Both the position numbers and the translations under genes were made by a program. The notes below the pieces were generated by a model, which saw only the letters and a program-made list of their open reading frames with translations, searched no databases and was not told the origin of the DNA. Shown here one piece after another: positions 48,920-59,452 of a stretch of DNA of 64,000 bases (its first letter is position 1; each line of letters starts with the position of its first letter). The DNA comes from Mycolicibacter acidiphilus (GTDB taxonomy: Bacteria; Actinomycetota; Actinomycetes; Mycobacteriales; Mycobacteriaceae): assembly GCF_018455725.1 (NCBI RefSeq), contig NZ_JAHCLR010000003.1:62001-126000 (forward strand), in the 5' to 3' direction.

Positions 48920-49230
48920 GCCGACCCGCACGGGCGGCATAACAGCAGGTGGGGACGCTTTCTCTGATCGGGGCGGCGGCCCGGGATCCGGGGCGCGGCG
49001 CAGCCGAAAACCGACATTATGCCCCCGGGTAGCCGAACTGAGACGATTACGACATCGCGTGTCGGCCGAAATCTCAGTACGATGAGTGACTTGTAGCGCG
49101 GCCCGGCGGGACGCGTGGAGATACTCCGGCGGCAGTTGACGGCCGACCGGACTGGCACGGGGCGCACGGGGGGTGCGCCAGGCAGTACCGGCACGACGCC
49201 AGCCACGGAGACATCGGAGGCCCTCAGGAC
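48920..49230. other. Intergenic region upstream of LCP gene
   Basis: 311 bases without a gene. It has a nested inverted repeat, ACTGAGA/TCTCAGT (49037-49043, 49072-49078) around CGACA/TGTCG (49050-49064), which could be a promoter operator or 5' leader hairpin. No clear -10/-35 was picked out. Confidence 0.45.
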
Positions 49231-51525
49231 ATGAGTGACGGCGATAGCGCCGCTCCTGGTCGCTGGGCGGAAACCGACCAGGACGACGGCAACCATCAGC
49301 TGATGACGATGTCACCACCCGGCGCGGCGCCCTGGGAGCGCTGGCAGACCCCGGCCGCGGCCGCGGCCTCCGGCGGGCGGCGGCGGGCCGGCTCGTCCCG
49401 GCGCCGCAACGGCGGCGACGGCGCCATCTCGGTCGCCGACCTGATCGCGCGGGTCGGCGGTGACACGACCGTCGAAACGCCAGGCCGTCGTCGCGCCGCC
49501 CCGGACAGCATCGATCCGGATGTCGCCGCCCCGGACAGCATCGTCCCGGACATCGCCGTCCCGGACATCGAAGAAGCGCCGGCCATCGAGCAGCCCGACC
49601 ACTGGCCGGACCTCGACTTCGACGGCCTCCCGGACTCGGCCGACGCATTCGACGTCGCGGATCTGGCCTACCCCTCCGAGATGCCGGACCTCGACCGGAT
49701 CCACCACGCGCATCCCGAGGCCGAGTCCGACTGGGACGAATCCGAGACCACCACGGTGCTGCCCAGTGTGGCGCTCGACATCCCGCCGGTCCGGATCGAC
49801 CCACTGCCGCACGGCGACCTAAACGACTTCGACGACTTCCCCGACCTCGACGACGCCGACGAGCACGACGAGCACGCGGCCCCGGCTCGGGCCGCGCACC
49901 GAACCCACCACCGGATGCTGCTGGCGGGCCGGGCACTGGCCGCGCTGATCGCCATCTGTGCGCTGGTGCTGACCGGCGGCGCCTGGCAGTGGAGCAGCAC
50001 GAAGAACAAGAACCTCAACCACGTCAGCGCCCTGGACCTCAACTCGCACGACATCGTCGACCCGGGCGGTCAGGTCGGTGACGTGAACTTCCTGATCGTC
50101 GGGGCCGACAGTCGCATCGGCGGCAACAGCGACATCGGCGCGGGCGACGCCTCCGACGTCGAGGGCGCACGGTCGGACACGATCATGCTGGTCAACATCC
50201 CGGCGAACCGTAAACGCGTCGTGGTGGTGTCGTTCCCCCGCGACCTCGCGATCACCCCGCTGGAATGCACGGTCTGGAATCCGGAGACCGGCGCCTACGG
50301 CGCGATCTACGACTCGAACACCGGCAGCTACGGCGACGAGACGGCCACCACCAACACCAAGCTCAACTCGACGTATGCCTTCGGCGGGCCGAAATGCCTG
50401 GTCAAGGAGATTCAGAAGCTCTCCGGGCTGGCGATCAACAAGTTCATGGCCGTCGACTTCGTCGGTTTCGGCAAGATGGTCGACGCCCTCGGCGGGGTCG
50501 AGGTCTGCTCCCGCAACCCGCTGTACGACGACGAGTTGGGCACCGTGCTGGAGAACGCCGGCCGCCAGACCGTCAACGGCACGACCGCGTTGAACTACGT
50601 CCGGGCCCGCAACGTCTACACCGAGACCAACGGCGACTACGGGCGCATCAAACGGCAGCAGTTGTTCCTGTCCTCCCTGCTGCGGTCACTGATCTCCAAG
50701 GACACGTTCATGTCGCCGACCAAGCTCAACAGCGTGGTCAACATGTTCATCGGCGACACCTACGTGGACGGCGTCACCACCAAGGACCTGGTCGGCCTCG
50801 GGCAGTCGCTGCAGAACCTCGCCGCCGGCCACATCACGTTCGTGACGGTGCCGACCAGCGAGACCGACGAGAACGGCGACGAGGTGCCGCGCATGGACGA
50901 CGTGCGGGCCCTGTTCGACGCCATCATCAACGACGACCCGCTGCCCGGCGAGAACGACCACAACACCACGTCGGCGCCGACCAGCACGGCCCCGACCAGC
51001 GCGGCCACCCCGAAGTCGTCGACCGCGACCACGTCGCCGTCGACGTCGGCCACCGCGACTACGGCTTCGGGCACGCGCACCACCGAGGCACCGGTGCACA
51101 GCGAGCAGATCAAGGCGGTGACGACCGCACCGGCGGACGTCACCGTGCGGGTCTCCAACGGCACCGACCAGTCCGGCCTGGCCGCCAGTGCCGCCGACGC
51201 GTTCGAGCAGGCGGGTTTCAACGTCACCGGCGCCGACGACTACAGCGGCACGGCGAAGGCCACCACGGTGCTGTTCTCGCCCGGTAACGAGCAGGCGGCC
51301 GCCACCGTGGCCGCGGCGCTGCCCAACCACCCGCCGATCGAGCGCGTCGGCGGGATGGGCAGCACCGTCCGGGTGGTGCTCGGACCGGACTTCCGGACCG
51401 TCGGCAAGGCGAAGCTGAGCGGCTCCGAGGTCAGCGTGCAGCTCAACCGCGGCGTCAGCGTCCAGCCGACCGAGCTGCCCGAGGACCTGACCGTCACCAA
51501 CGCCGCCGACACCACCTGCGAGTAA
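49231..51525 (+). CDS. LytR-CpsA-Psr (LCP) family cell-wall ligase
   Basis: 764 residues. The acidic, disordered cytoplasmic N-terminus (1-225) is followed by one membrane helix (LAGRALAALIAICALVLTGG) and the extracellular LCP domain (NFLIVGADSRIGG, SDTIMLVNIPANRKRVVVVS, FPRD, YVRARN, DYGRIKRQQLFL). A Thr/Ser-rich linker leads to a C-terminal LytR_C domain (VTVRVSNGTDQSGLAASAAD). In mycobacteria such enzymes attach arabinogalactan to peptidoglycan. The large acidic cytoplasmic tail matches the Rv0822c type as I recall it. Confidence 0.88.
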   Translation: MSDGDSAAPGRWAETDQDDGNHQLMTMSPPGAAPWERWQTPAAAAASGGRRRAGSSRRRNGGDGAISVADLIARVGGDTTVETPGRRRAAPDSIDPDVAAPDSIVPDIAVPDIEEAPAIEQPDHWPDLDFDGLPDSADAFDVADLAYPSEMPDLDRIHHAHPEAESDWDESETTTVLPSVALDIPPVRIDPLPHGDLNDFDDFPDLDDADEHDEHAAPARAAHRTHHRMLLAGRALAALIAICALVLTGGAWQWSSTKNKNLNHVSALDLNSHDIVDPGGQVGDVNFLIVGADSRIGGNSDIGAGDASDVEGARSDTIMLVNIPANRKRVVVVSFPRDLAITPLECTVWNPETGAYGAIYDSNTGSYGDETATTNTKLNSTYAFGGPKCLVKEIQKLSGLAINKFMAVDFVGFGKMVDALGGVEVCSRNPLYDDELGTVLENAGRQTVNGTTALNYVRARNVYTETNGDYGRIKRQQLFLSSLLRSLISKDTFMSPTKLNSVVNMFIGDTYVDGVTTKDLVGLGQSLQNLAAGHITFVTVPTSETDENGDEVPRMDDVRALFDAIINDDPLPGENDHNTTSAPTSTAPTSAATPKSSTATTSPSTSATATTASGTRTTEAPVHSEQIKAVTTAPADVTVRVSNGTDQSGLAASAADAFEQAGFNVTGADDYSGTAKATTVLFSPGNEQAAATVAAALPNHPPIERVGGMGSTVRVVLGPDFRTVGKAKLSGSEVSVQLNRGVSVQPTELPEDLTVTNAADTTCE

Positions 51526-51587
51526 ACAGCGGCTGACGTTTTCGTGCCGGAAGTCCGCTAATTGTCAGTCAAGCTAGTCTTGAGGGC

Positions 51588-52256
51588 ATGCGGACCGCTT
51601 ACCAGGAACAGCTCTCGGGGCTGGCCGAGCAGCTCGGGCAGATGTGCGGCCTGGCCGGCATCGCCATGGAACGCGCCACCCAGGCGCTGCTGCAGGCCGA
51701 CCTGGTGCTGGCCGAACAGGTGATCACCGACCACGAGAAGATCGCCGCGATGAGCGGCCGCGCCGAGGAGAGCGCCTTCGTGCTGCTGGCACTGCAGGCG
51801 CCGGTCGCCGGGGATCTGCGGGCCATCGTCAGCTCCATTCAGATGGTCGCCGACATCGACCGGATGGGCGCGCTGGCCCTGCACGTCGCCAAGATCGCCC
51901 GTCGTCGGCACCCGCAGCACGCGCTGCCCGAGGAGGTCAACGGCTACTTCGCCGAAATGGGCCGGGTGGCAGTCGAATTGGGCAGCAGCGCGCAGGAGGT
52001 GCTGCTCTCCCGGGACCCGGAGAAGGCCGCCCGCATCCGCGAAGAAGACGATGCGATGGACGACCTGCACCGGCACCTGTTCTCGGTGATGATGGACAAG
52101 GAGTGGCGGCACGGGGTGGCGGCGGCCGTCGACGTGACCCTGCTCGGCCGGTTCTACGAGCGGTTCGCCGACCACGCCGTCGAGGTGGCCCGCCGGGTGA
52201 TCTTCCAGGCCACCGGCAAGTTCCCCGACGAGAACACCCTGCCCCCACCGGAGTAG
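51588..52256 (+). CDS. phoU: PhoU phosphate-signalling regulator
   Basis: 222 residues, all alpha: two repeats with [40 protein letters not shown] and the metal-binding E..D motifs (DIDRMG and [16 protein letters not shown]). It should inhibit Pst-dependent phosphate signalling to SenX3-RegX3. It lies between an LCP gene and the convergent hrpA, and a few kilobases from two pst clusters. Confidence 0.9.
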   Translation: MRTAYQEQLSGLAEQLGQMCGLAGIAMERATQALLQADLVLAEQVITDHEKIAAMSGRAEESAFVLLALQAPVAGDLRAIVSSIQMVADIDRMGALALHVAKIARRRHPQHALPEEVNGYFAEMGRVAVELGSSAQEVLLSRDPEKAARIREEDDAMDDLHRHLFSVMMDKEWRHGVAAAVDVTLLGRFYERFADHAVEVARRVIFQATGKFPDENTLPPPE

Positions 52257-52260
52257 CTCG

Positions 52261-55200
52261 CTACAACTCGTCGAGCGCCCGGTAGATCCGCTGCTCGCTG
52301 ACCGGGCGCGGCGTGCCGAGTTGCTGCGCCCACAGGCTCACCCGCAGTTCCTCGATCTGCCGGCCGACGTCGCGGACGTCGGCACCCGACCGGCGGGTGA
52401 CCGGCAGCGTTTCCACCGTTTCGTCGTAGGCGGCCTGCACGGCGTGCACTCGGGCCATCCGCTCCCGGTCGGCCGCGGCGGCGCGCGGCAGCTGATCGAG
52501 CCGGCGGCGGATCGCGGTCAGGTAGCGGGTGAGGTCGCCCAGGTGCGCGCGGCCGGTGACGGTGACGAATCCGGGCGCCAGCAGCCGGTTCAGCTGGGCC
52601 CGGACGTCGGCGATCGCGTCGGCGTGCACGGCCGCCGGCTGGGCCGGTAGCAGCAGTTGCACCTCACGGGCGGCCGCCAGCACCCGGTCCACGCCGGTCA
52701 CGATGTCCAGCGTGGTGGGGATCAGGGCTTTCGCCACCCGATCCCGCAGCGCGCCGAACTCGTCGCGTGTCCACACCGGGGCCGGGGCCAGCGCCTCGAT
52801 GGCCGCGTCGGCGCAGTCGCCGAGCAGCGCCGCCAGGGTGCCGTCCGGGTTCGCCTTGAGCGTAAGCCGCATCCGCTGATCCAGCTGTCGCTCAATCTGT
52901 TTGACCGGTGACGCGACGCTGCAGCGCAGCAACCGTCGCAGCCCGCGGCCCATGACGGCCTGCTGCTCGGCGGCGGTCGCGAATACCCGCAGATCAGCGG
53001 CGGCACCGGTGTCGACGAACGCCGGGAAGCCGCGCACCGCCCGGCCGGCGACCGCGGTCTCGACGGTGGGCGGCAGCGCCGCGAGGTCCACCGGCCAGTC
53101 CCGCAGGCCGGTGCGCTCCAGTTCCCCGGCAACCGCCCCGGCGACGGCGTCGCGGGCCGGCCCCGCCAGCTCCTCCTGCAGTGCCGCAAGGTCTTTGCCA
53201 CGGGCCACCTCGGCGCCGTCGGCGCCCTCCACGGCGAACGTCACCCGCAGGTGCGCCGGCAGCTTGGTCAGGTCGAACGCGTCGGCCGGTACGGCGACAC
53301 CGGTGCGCCGGTGCAGTTCGCTCCGCAGCGCCGCCAGCAGGGATCCGGCGTCGGGGTCGATGACGGCCAGCACCGCGCGGGCGGTGTCCGGCGCCGGAAC
53401 GAAGTTGCGCCGCAGGTCTTTCGGCAGCGAGCGGATCAGCGCGGTGACCAGTTCCTCCCGCAGCGCCGGCACCTGCCAGGCGAATGCGTCGCCGCCGAGG
53501 CGGGCCAGCACGTCGATCGGCACGTGCACGGTGACGCCGTCGTCGGCGGCGCTCGGGTCGAACCGGTAGCTCAGCGGCAGCGCGACGTCGCCGGACGTCC
53601 AGCTGTCCGGCCGGCCGGCGTCGGCGTCGTCATCGGTGCGCAGCAGGTCGTCGCGGGTCAGCGTCAACAGTGCCGGGGTTTTCTGCCGCTGCTTGCGCCA
53701 CCAGCTGTCGAAGTGCCGCGCGGAGACCGCCTCGGCCGGGATGCGGGCGTCGTAGAAGGCGTACACCGCGTCGTCGTCGACGAGCAGGTCCCGGCGGCGG
53801 GCGCGCTCCTCGAGTTCTTCGAGTTCGCTGCGCAGCGCGGCGTTGTCGGCGAAGAAGTGATGCCGGGTCCGCCATTCGCCATCGACTAGGGCGTGCCGGA
53901 TGAACATCTCCCGGGCCGCCTGCGGATCCACGGCGGCGTAGCCGACGCGGCGGCGGGCGATCAGCGGCAGCCCGTACAGCGTCACCCGCTCGTAGGCCAG
54001 CACCTCGCCGCGTTCGGCGTCCCAGTGCGGTTCGCTGTGGGTGCGCTGCACCAGGTCACCGGCGGCCCGTTCCACCGCCTCGGGGGTGATCCGCGCGGCG
54101 GTCCGCCCGAACAGCCGGCTGGTCTCGACCAGTTCGGCCACCACCACCCAGCGCGGCGGCTTCTTGGCCAGTGCGGATCCCGGCGCCAGCACGAACCGGG
54201 AGTTGCGCGCCCCCTGGTAGTCGCGGCCGTCGACGTGGCGCATCCCGACGTGGGAGAGCAGCCCGGCCAGCAGCGCGGCGTGCACCCGGTCGGGGACGGC
54301 CGGCTCGTTCGACTCCCGGATGCCCAGATCCTTGGCGATGCTGCGCAACTGGCCGACCAGGTCCTGCCACTCCCGAATCCGCAGGTAGTGCAGGAACTCG
54401 TCGCGGCACATCCGACGGAAGGCGTTGCCGGTCAGGGCCTTCCGCTGCCCGGACAGATACCGCCACAGGTTGAGGTAGGCGATGAAGTCGGAATGCTCGT
54501 CGGTGAAACGCGCATGCTGCTGACGCGCCGCATCCTCGCGGTCGGCGGGCCGCTCCCGCGGGTCGGGGATGCTCAGCGCGGCAGCCAGCACCAGGACCTC
54601 GGCCACGCAGCCCTCCGTGTCCGCGGCCAGGATCATCCGACCCAGCCGGGGATCGACCGGCAGCCGGGCCAACCGGCGACCCAGGCCGGTGATCACCCCG
54701 TGCGTGTCGAAGGCGCCGAGTTCGGTGAGCAGCGCCACCCCGTCGCGGATGCTGCGACTGTCGGGCGGATCCAGGAACGGGAAGTCTTCCACCGCACCGA
54801 TTTCCAGTGCCGCCATCGACAGCAGCACCGCCGCCAGATTGGTGCGCAGGATCTCCGGGTCGGTGTAGCGCGGACGGGCGGCGAAATCATCCTCGGCGTA
54901 GAGCCGGATGCAGATGCCGGGCGCGGTTCGGCCGCACCGGCCGGACCGCTGGGCGGCCGAGGCCTGCGAGATCGGTTCGATCGGCAGCCGCTGCACTTTG
55001 AGCCGGCGACTGTAGCGCGAGATGCGGGCGTTGCCGGGGTCGATGACGTAGCGGATTCCCGGCACCGTCAGCGACGTCTCGGCGACGTTGGTGGCCAGCA
55101 CGATTCGCCGCGTCAGCCGGCTGGCGGGGCGCGGCGCGAACACCTTCTGCTGCTCGGCGGTGGGCAGCCGGGCGTACAGCGGCAGCACCTCCGTGTTCGG

Positions 55201-56160
55201 CGTCCCGGCCAATGCCTCCGCGGTGTCGCGGATCTCGCGTTCCCCGGACAGGAACACCAGCACATCCCCGGGCGGCTCGGACGCCAGTTCGCCGACCGCG
55301 TCGACGATCGCCTCGATCTCGTCGCGGGCCTGGGTGCGGATGATCTCCTGGTCCGGGTCGTCGGGATCGTCGTCGCCACCGGTGACGATCGGCACTTCCA
55401 GTGGGCGGTAACGAATCTCGACCGGGTAGGTGCGGCCCGAGACTTCGACGATCGGGGCTCCATCGAAGTGCGCGGCGAAGCGCTGCGGTTCGATGGTCGC
55501 CGAGGTGACGATCACCTTCAGGTCCGGCCGGCGCGGCAGCAGTTCCCGCAGATAGCCGAGCAGGAAGTCGATGTTGAGGCTGCGTTCGTGCGCCTCGTCG
55601 AGGATGAGCGTGTCGTAGGCCAGCAGCCGGCGGTCCCGCTGGATCTCGGCGAGCAGGATGCCGTCGGTCATCAGTTTGATCAGGCTGCGGTCACTGACGT
55701 GATCGGTGAACCGGACCGAGTAGCCGACCACGTCACCGAGCGGCGAGGCGAGTTCGTCGGCGATGCGCTGCGCGACGGTGCGCGCCGCCAGCCGGCGCGG
55801 CTGGGTGTGCCCGATCATGCCGCGGACGCCCCGGCCGAGGTCCAGGCAGATCTTCGGCAGCTGGGTGGTCTTGCCCGAGCCGGTCTCACCGGCGACCACC
55901 ACCACCTGGTTGGCGGTGATCGCCGCGGCCAGGTCGTCGCGCCGTTCGCTGACCGGCAGGTCCGGGTAGCTGATGGCGGGCACCGCGGCCCGACGTACCG
56001 CCACCAGCGCTTCGGCCGCGGTGAACTGCTCGGACAGCTGACGCAGCTTCTCCGGGGGTGCGCCGCGCAGGTTCTTCAACCGTCGCCCGAGCCGGGCGGC
56101 GTCACGCAGGGTCAGCCCGTCGAGCAGCCCGCGCAGCTGCGCCACCGATGGTTCTGCCAC
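52261..56160 (-). CDS. hrpA: ATP-dependent RNA helicase HrpA
   Basis: 1,299 residues from a GTG at 56160 (a longer frame from 56268 has an Arg-rich, unlike N-terminus). DEAH motifs are GETGSGKTTQ, TQPRRLAARTVAQRI, ILDEAHERSLN, VTSATIEPQRF and QRSGRCGRTAPGICIRLY; the long C-terminal DUF3418 region has YDARIP and FDSWWR. HrpA-type helicases act on mRNA and stalled ribosomes. It ends 2 bases from phoU in convergent orientation. Confidence 0.9.
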   Translation of the reverse strand: MAEPSVAQLRGLLDGLTLRDAARLGRRLKNLRGAPPEKLRQLSEQFTAAEALVAVRRAAVPAISYPDLPVSERRDDLAAAITANQVVVVAGETGSGKTTQLPKICLDLGRGVRGMIGHTQPRRLAARTVAQRIADELASPLGDVVGYSVRFTDHVSDRSLIKLMTDGILLAEIQRDRRLLAYDTLILDEAHERSLNIDFLLGYLRELLPRRPDLKVIVTSATIEPQRFAAHFDGAPIVEVSGRTYPVEIRYRPLEVPIVTGGDDDPDDPDQEIIRTQARDEIEAIVDAVGELASEPPGDVLVFLSGEREIRDTAEALAGTPNTEVLPLYARLPTAEQQKVFAPRPASRLTRRIVLATNVAETSLTVPGIRYVIDPGNARISRYSRRLKVQRLPIEPISQASAAQRSGRCGRTAPGICIRLYAEDDFAARPRYTDPEILRTNLAAVLLSMAALEIGAVEDFPFLDPPDSRSIRDGVALLTELGAFDTHGVITGLGRRLARLPVDPRLGRMILAADTEGCVAEVLVLAAALSIPDPRERPADREDAARQQHARFTDEHSDFIAYLNLWRYLSGQRKALTGNAFRRMCRDEFLHYLRIREWQDLVGQLRSIAKDLGIRESNEPAVPDRVHAALLAGLLSHVGMRHVDGRDYQGARNSRFVLAPGSALAKKPPRWVVVAELVETSRLFGRTAARITPEAVERAAGDLVQRTHSEPHWDAERGEVLAYERVTLYGLPLIARRRVGYAAVDPQAAREMFIRHALVDGEWRTRHHFFADNAALRSELEELEERARRRDLLVDDDAVYAFYDARIPAEAVSARHFDSWWRKQRQKTPALLTLTRDDLLRTDDDADAGRPDSWTSGDVALPLSYRFDPSAADDGVTVHVPIDVLARLGGDAFAWQVPALREELVTALIRSLPKDLRRNFVPAPDTARAVLAVIDPDAGSLLAALRSELHRRTGVAVPADAFDLTKLPAHLRVTFAVEGADGAEVARGKDLAALQEELAGPARDAVAGAVAGELERTGLRDWPVDLAALPPTVETAVAGRAVRGFPAFVDTGAAADLRVFATAAEQQAVMGRGLRRLLRCSVASPVKQIERQLDQRMRLTLKANPDGTLAALLGDCADAAIEALAPAPVWTRDEFGALRDRVAKALIPTTLDIVTGVDRVLAAAREVQLLLPAQPAAVHADAIADVRAQLNRLLAPGFVTVTGRAHLGDLTRYLTAIRRRLDQLPRAAAADRERMARVHAVQAAYDETVETLPVTRRSGADVRDVGRQIEELRVSLWAQQLGTPRPVSEQRIYRALDEL

Positions 56161-56407
56161 TCGGGCAAGAATACGGAGCCGGCGACTGCCCCCGAAGCTG
56201 AACTCCCGCGACGAGGTTCGGCGGCGAAGCCGTGCGGCGTCGCAACCCGGGATCCACCGGCGGTCCACGATTCCGGCCCATATTTGAGACCTGCGGACTG
56301 TTACTGTGAAACGATCCGGGCTACCACGGTTGGACGATCACGGCCCGGACGGACCGGATCCGGTGGCTGACGCCGCCCTCGTCGAATTGTCTCCTGAAGG
56401 GACTCAC

Positions 56408-57517
56408 GTGAAACTGAACGGTTATGGTGCGGCACTTGGCATTCTGGCTACCGGCGCGCTGGTGCTGTCCGGCTGCGGCAGCGACAAGAACACCACGTCC
56501 GAGGGGTCGTCGGCCGGATCGTCGGCGAGCGTCAACTGCGGCGGCGCCGAGACGCTGAAGGCCAGCGGATCGACGGCCCAGCAGAACGCGATGGCCCGGT
56601 TCGTCAAGGCGTTCATCGGCGAGTGCGCCGACCAGACCGTGAACTACACCGCCAACGGCTCCGGCGCCGGGATTCGGGAGTTCATCGGCGGCCAGACGGA
56701 TTTCGCCGGCTCCGACGTGCCGCTCAAGGCCGACGAGTACACCCAGGCGCAGCAGCGCTGCGGTTCCCCGGCATGGAACCTGCCGGTGGTGTTCGGTCCG
56801 ATCGCGATCACCTACAACCTGGCCGGGGTCGACACGCTGGTCCTGGACGGGCCGACGGCCGCCAAGATCTTCAACGGCGCCATCACCAGCTGGGATGACC
56901 CGGCGATCAAGGCGCTCAACGCGGCTGCCACGCTGCCCGCCCAGCCGATCCACGTGGTGTTCCGCAGCGACGAATCCGGCACCACCGACAACTTCCAGCA
57001 GTACCTCGACGGCGCCTCCGACGGCGCGTGGGGCAAGGGCGCCGGCAAGACGTTCAACGGCGGCGTCGGCGAGGGCGCCAAGGGCAACGACGGAACCGCC
57101 GGGGCGATCGCCAGCACCGACGGCGCGATCACCTACAACGAGTGGGCATTCGCGCAGGCCAAGAACCTGCACACCGCCCAGATCGTCACGTCGGCCGGTC
57201 CGGACCCGGTCGCGATCAGCACCGAGTCGGTGGGCAAGACGATCGCCGGCGCCACGATCGACGGCCAGGGCAACGACCTGGTGCTCAACACCGCGTCCTT
57301 CTACAAGCCCAGCGAGGCCGGCGCGTACCCGATCGTGCTCGCCACCTACGAGGTGGTCTGCTCGAAGTACCCGGACGCCGAGGTCGGCAAGGCGGTGCGG
57401 ATGTTCCTGAAGTCGACCATCGGCCCCGGCCAGGCCGGTCTGGCCGACAACGGGTACGTGCCGATCCCGGAGGCTTTCATGACCCGCCTGTCGACCGCAG
57501 TCGACGCCATCGCGTGA
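56408..57517 (+). CDS. pstS: Phosphate-binding lipoprotein PstS
   Basis: 369 residues from a GTG preceded by AAGGGA. The signal ends with lipobox LVLSGC (Cys near 23). Phosphate-binding motifs [30 protein letters not shown] and [18 protein letters not shown] are intact. It captures phosphate outside the membrane and hands it to PstCA. First gene of the plus-strand pstS-pstC-pstA unit, corresponding to the pstS3-pstC2-pstA1 arrangement of M. tuberculosis as I recall it. Confidence 0.92.
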   Translation: MKLNGYGAALGILATGALVLSGCGSDKNTTSEGSSAGSSASVNCGGAETLKASGSTAQQNAMARFVKAFIGECADQTVNYTANGSGAGIREFIGGQTDFAGSDVPLKADEYTQAQQRCGSPAWNLPVVFGPIAITYNLAGVDTLVLDGPTAAKIFNGAITSWDDPAIKALNAAATLPAQPIHVVFRSDESGTTDNFQQYLDGASDGAWGKGAGKTFNGGVGEGAKGNDGTAGAIASTDGAITYNEWAFAQAKNLHTAQIVTSAGPDPVAISTESVGKTIAGATIDGQGNDLVLNTASFYKPSEAGAYPIVLATYEVVCSKYPDAEVGKAVRMFLKSTIGPGQAGLADNGYVPIPEAFMTRLSTAVDAIA

Positions 57518-57559
57518 CACCGCACCACCGGTCACCGTTGACGCGGTGCGGCGTTCGGC

Positions 57560-58534
57560 ATGCCTGACGGCCCCGACGCGCGGCCAGCCGCGACACGCCT
57601 CGCCGAGGGCAACACCTCGGCGGGCGAACGGGTGTTCCGGGCGATGGCGGTGGCGGCCGGTTCGACGGTCGTCGTCACCATCGCCCTGATCGCGGTCTTC
57701 CTGTTGGTCCGCGCCGTCCCGTCGCTGCAGGCCAACACCGCGAACTTCTTCACCAGTGCCACGTTCAGCACCGGTGGCGCCGGCGGTCTGGCGTTCGGCA
57801 TCCGGGACCTGCTGATGGTCACCGTCCTCAGTTCGCTGTTCGCCCTGTCGCTGGCCGTCCCGATCTCGGTCAGCATCGCGGTGTTCCTCACCCGGTACGC
57901 GCCGCGGCGACTGGCCCGGGCGTTCGGCGTCATGGTGGACCTGCTGGCAGCGGTCCCGTCGATCGTCTTCGGGCTGTGGGGGATTTTCGTCCTGGCGCCG
58001 ATGCTGGTTCCGGTTGCCCGGTTCCTGCGCACCCACCTGGGTTCGGTGTTCCTGTTCGCCAAGGGCAACGTCTCCCTGGTCGGCGGGGGCACGATCTTCA
58101 CGGGCGGGATCGTGCTGGCGGTGATGATCCTGCCGATCATCACCTCGGTGTCCCGGGAGGTGTTCCGTCAGACCCCGGCCGCGCACATCGAGGCCGCCCA
58201 GGCACTGGGGGCGACCCGGTGGGAGGTGGTGCGGATGGCGGTCCTGCCCTACGGTCGCAGCGGCGTGATCGCCGCATCGATGCTGGGGTTGGGCCGCGCA
58301 CTCGGTGAGACGATCGCGATGCTGATCATCCTGCGGGCGGCGCCACACCCGGGGCACTGGTCGCTGTTCGACGGCGGGTACACGTTCGCGTCCAAGATCG
58401 CGTCGGCGGCCAACGAATTCAGTGCGCCGCTGCCGACCGGCGCCTACATCGCCGCCGGTTTCGCACTGTTCGTCTTGACGTTCGTCGTCAACGCAGCCGC
58501 CCGCGCGGTGGCCGGCGGGAAGGTCAACGGGTGA
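57560..58534 (+). CDS. pstC: Phosphate ABC transporter permease PstC
   Basis: 324 residues, about six membrane helices. The permease loop [20 protein letters not shown] and the following helix with [20 protein letters not shown] are PstC-type. It starts 42 bases after pstS and overlaps pstA by 4 bases (GTGA). Confidence 0.92.
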   Translation: MPDGPDARPAATRLAEGNTSAGERVFRAMAVAAGSTVVVTIALIAVFLLVRAVPSLQANTANFFTSATFSTGGAGGLAFGIRDLLMVTVLSSLFALSLAVPISVSIAVFLTRYAPRRLARAFGVMVDLLAAVPSIVFGLWGIFVLAPMLVPVARFLRTHLGSVFLFAKGNVSLVGGGTIFTGGIVLAVMILPIITSVSREVFRQTPAAHIEAAQALGATRWEVVRMAVLPYGRSGVIAASMLGLGRALGETIAMLIILRAAPHPGHWSLFDGGYTFASKIASAANEFSAPLPTGAYIAAGFALFVLTFVVNAAARAVAGGKVNG

Positions 58535-59436
58535 ACATCACCACGCTTGAAGCTCCGGCCAAGACCAAGGCCAAAAGCCACATCAGCCGCCGGCGCCGGA
58601 TCAAGGACACCGTCGCCACCGGGGTGTTCCTGACCTCCTTCGGCATCGCCACGGTGCCGCTGGTCTGGGTGCTGTGCGTGGTGGCGGTGCGGGGCTGGCG
58701 GGCGATCGTCCACCTGGACTGGTGGACGCACTCGCTGCGCGGCGTGCTGCCCGAGGAACTGGCCGGCGGGGTGTACCACGCGCTGTACGGCTCGCTGGCG
58801 CAGGCCGGGACGGCCGCCGTGCTGGCGGTGCCGCTGGGCCTGATGACCGCGGTGTATCTGGTCGAATACGGTTCCGGGCGGTGGGCTCGCCTCACCACGT
58901 TCATGGTCGACGTGCTGGCCGGGGTGCCGTCGATCGTCGCCTCGCTGTTCGTCTTCAGCCTGTGGATCGTCACGCTGGGGTTCCAGCAGAGCGCGTTCGC
59001 GGTCTCGCTGGCACTGGTGCTGCTGATGCTGCCGATCGTGGTGCGCTCCACCGAGGAGATGTTGCGGCTGGTCCCGGACGAGCTGCGGGAGGCCGGTTAC
59101 GCCCTCGGGGTGCCGAAGTGGAAGACGATTCTGCGGATCGTCATTCCCACCGCCCTGTCGGGGATCCTCTCGGGAACGTTCCTGGCGCTGGCCCGGATCA
59201 TCGGGGAGACCGCCCCGGTGCTGGTGCTGGTCGGCTACAGCCGTTCGATCAACTACGACATCCTGCACCACAACATGGCCTCGCTGCCGCTGCTGATCTA
59301 CTCCGAGCTGTCCAACCCGGAAGCTGCGGGCCACACCCGGGTGTGGGGTGCGGCGCTGACCCTGATCATCCTGGTCGCGCTCAGCGCGGTGCTGGCCGCG
59401 GTCGCCACCCGGATCTTGTCGCCCCAGCAGCGCTGA
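58531..59436 (+). CDS. pstA: Phosphate ABC transporter permease PstA
   Basis: 301 residues from a GTG. The cytoplasmic loop [20 protein letters not shown] and [20 protein letters not shown] define PstA. It pairs with PstC to form the phosphate channel. No pstB gene follows on this strand, so the PstB at 62747 must supply the ATPase. Converges on pknD with 16 bases between. Confidence 0.92.
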   Translation: MNITTLEAPAKTKAKSHISRRRRIKDTVATGVFLTSFGIATVPLVWVLCVVAVRGWRAIVHLDWWTHSLRGVLPEELAGGVYHALYGSLAQAGTAAVLAVPLGLMTAVYLVEYGSGRWARLTTFMVDVLAGVPSIVASLFVFSLWIVTLGFQQSAFAVSLALVLLMLPIVVRSTEEMLRLVPDELREAGYALGVPKWKTILRIVIPTALSGILSGTFLALARIIGETAPVLVLVGYSRSINYDILHHNMASLPLLIYSELSNPEAAGHTRVWGAALTLIILVALSAVLAAVATRILSPQQR

Positions 59437-59452
59437 CCGGCCGGCCGCCGGG

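Noticed and set aside
47657-49936. Very long minus-strand frame (about 760 codons)
   Set aside because: Arg/Pro/Gly-rich shadow opposite an acyl-CoA dehydrogenase and the LCP gene, both with clear catalytic motifs.
56312-56330. TACCACGGTTGG match to the element's recurring motif
   Set aside because: It lies in chromosomal DNA between hrpA and pstS with no recombinase nearby; treated as a chance match that also limits confidence in the motif.
56321-58357. Long minus-strand frame opposite pstS and pstC
   Set aside because: His/Arg/Gly-rich shadow; the plus strand encodes well-recognised transporter proteins.
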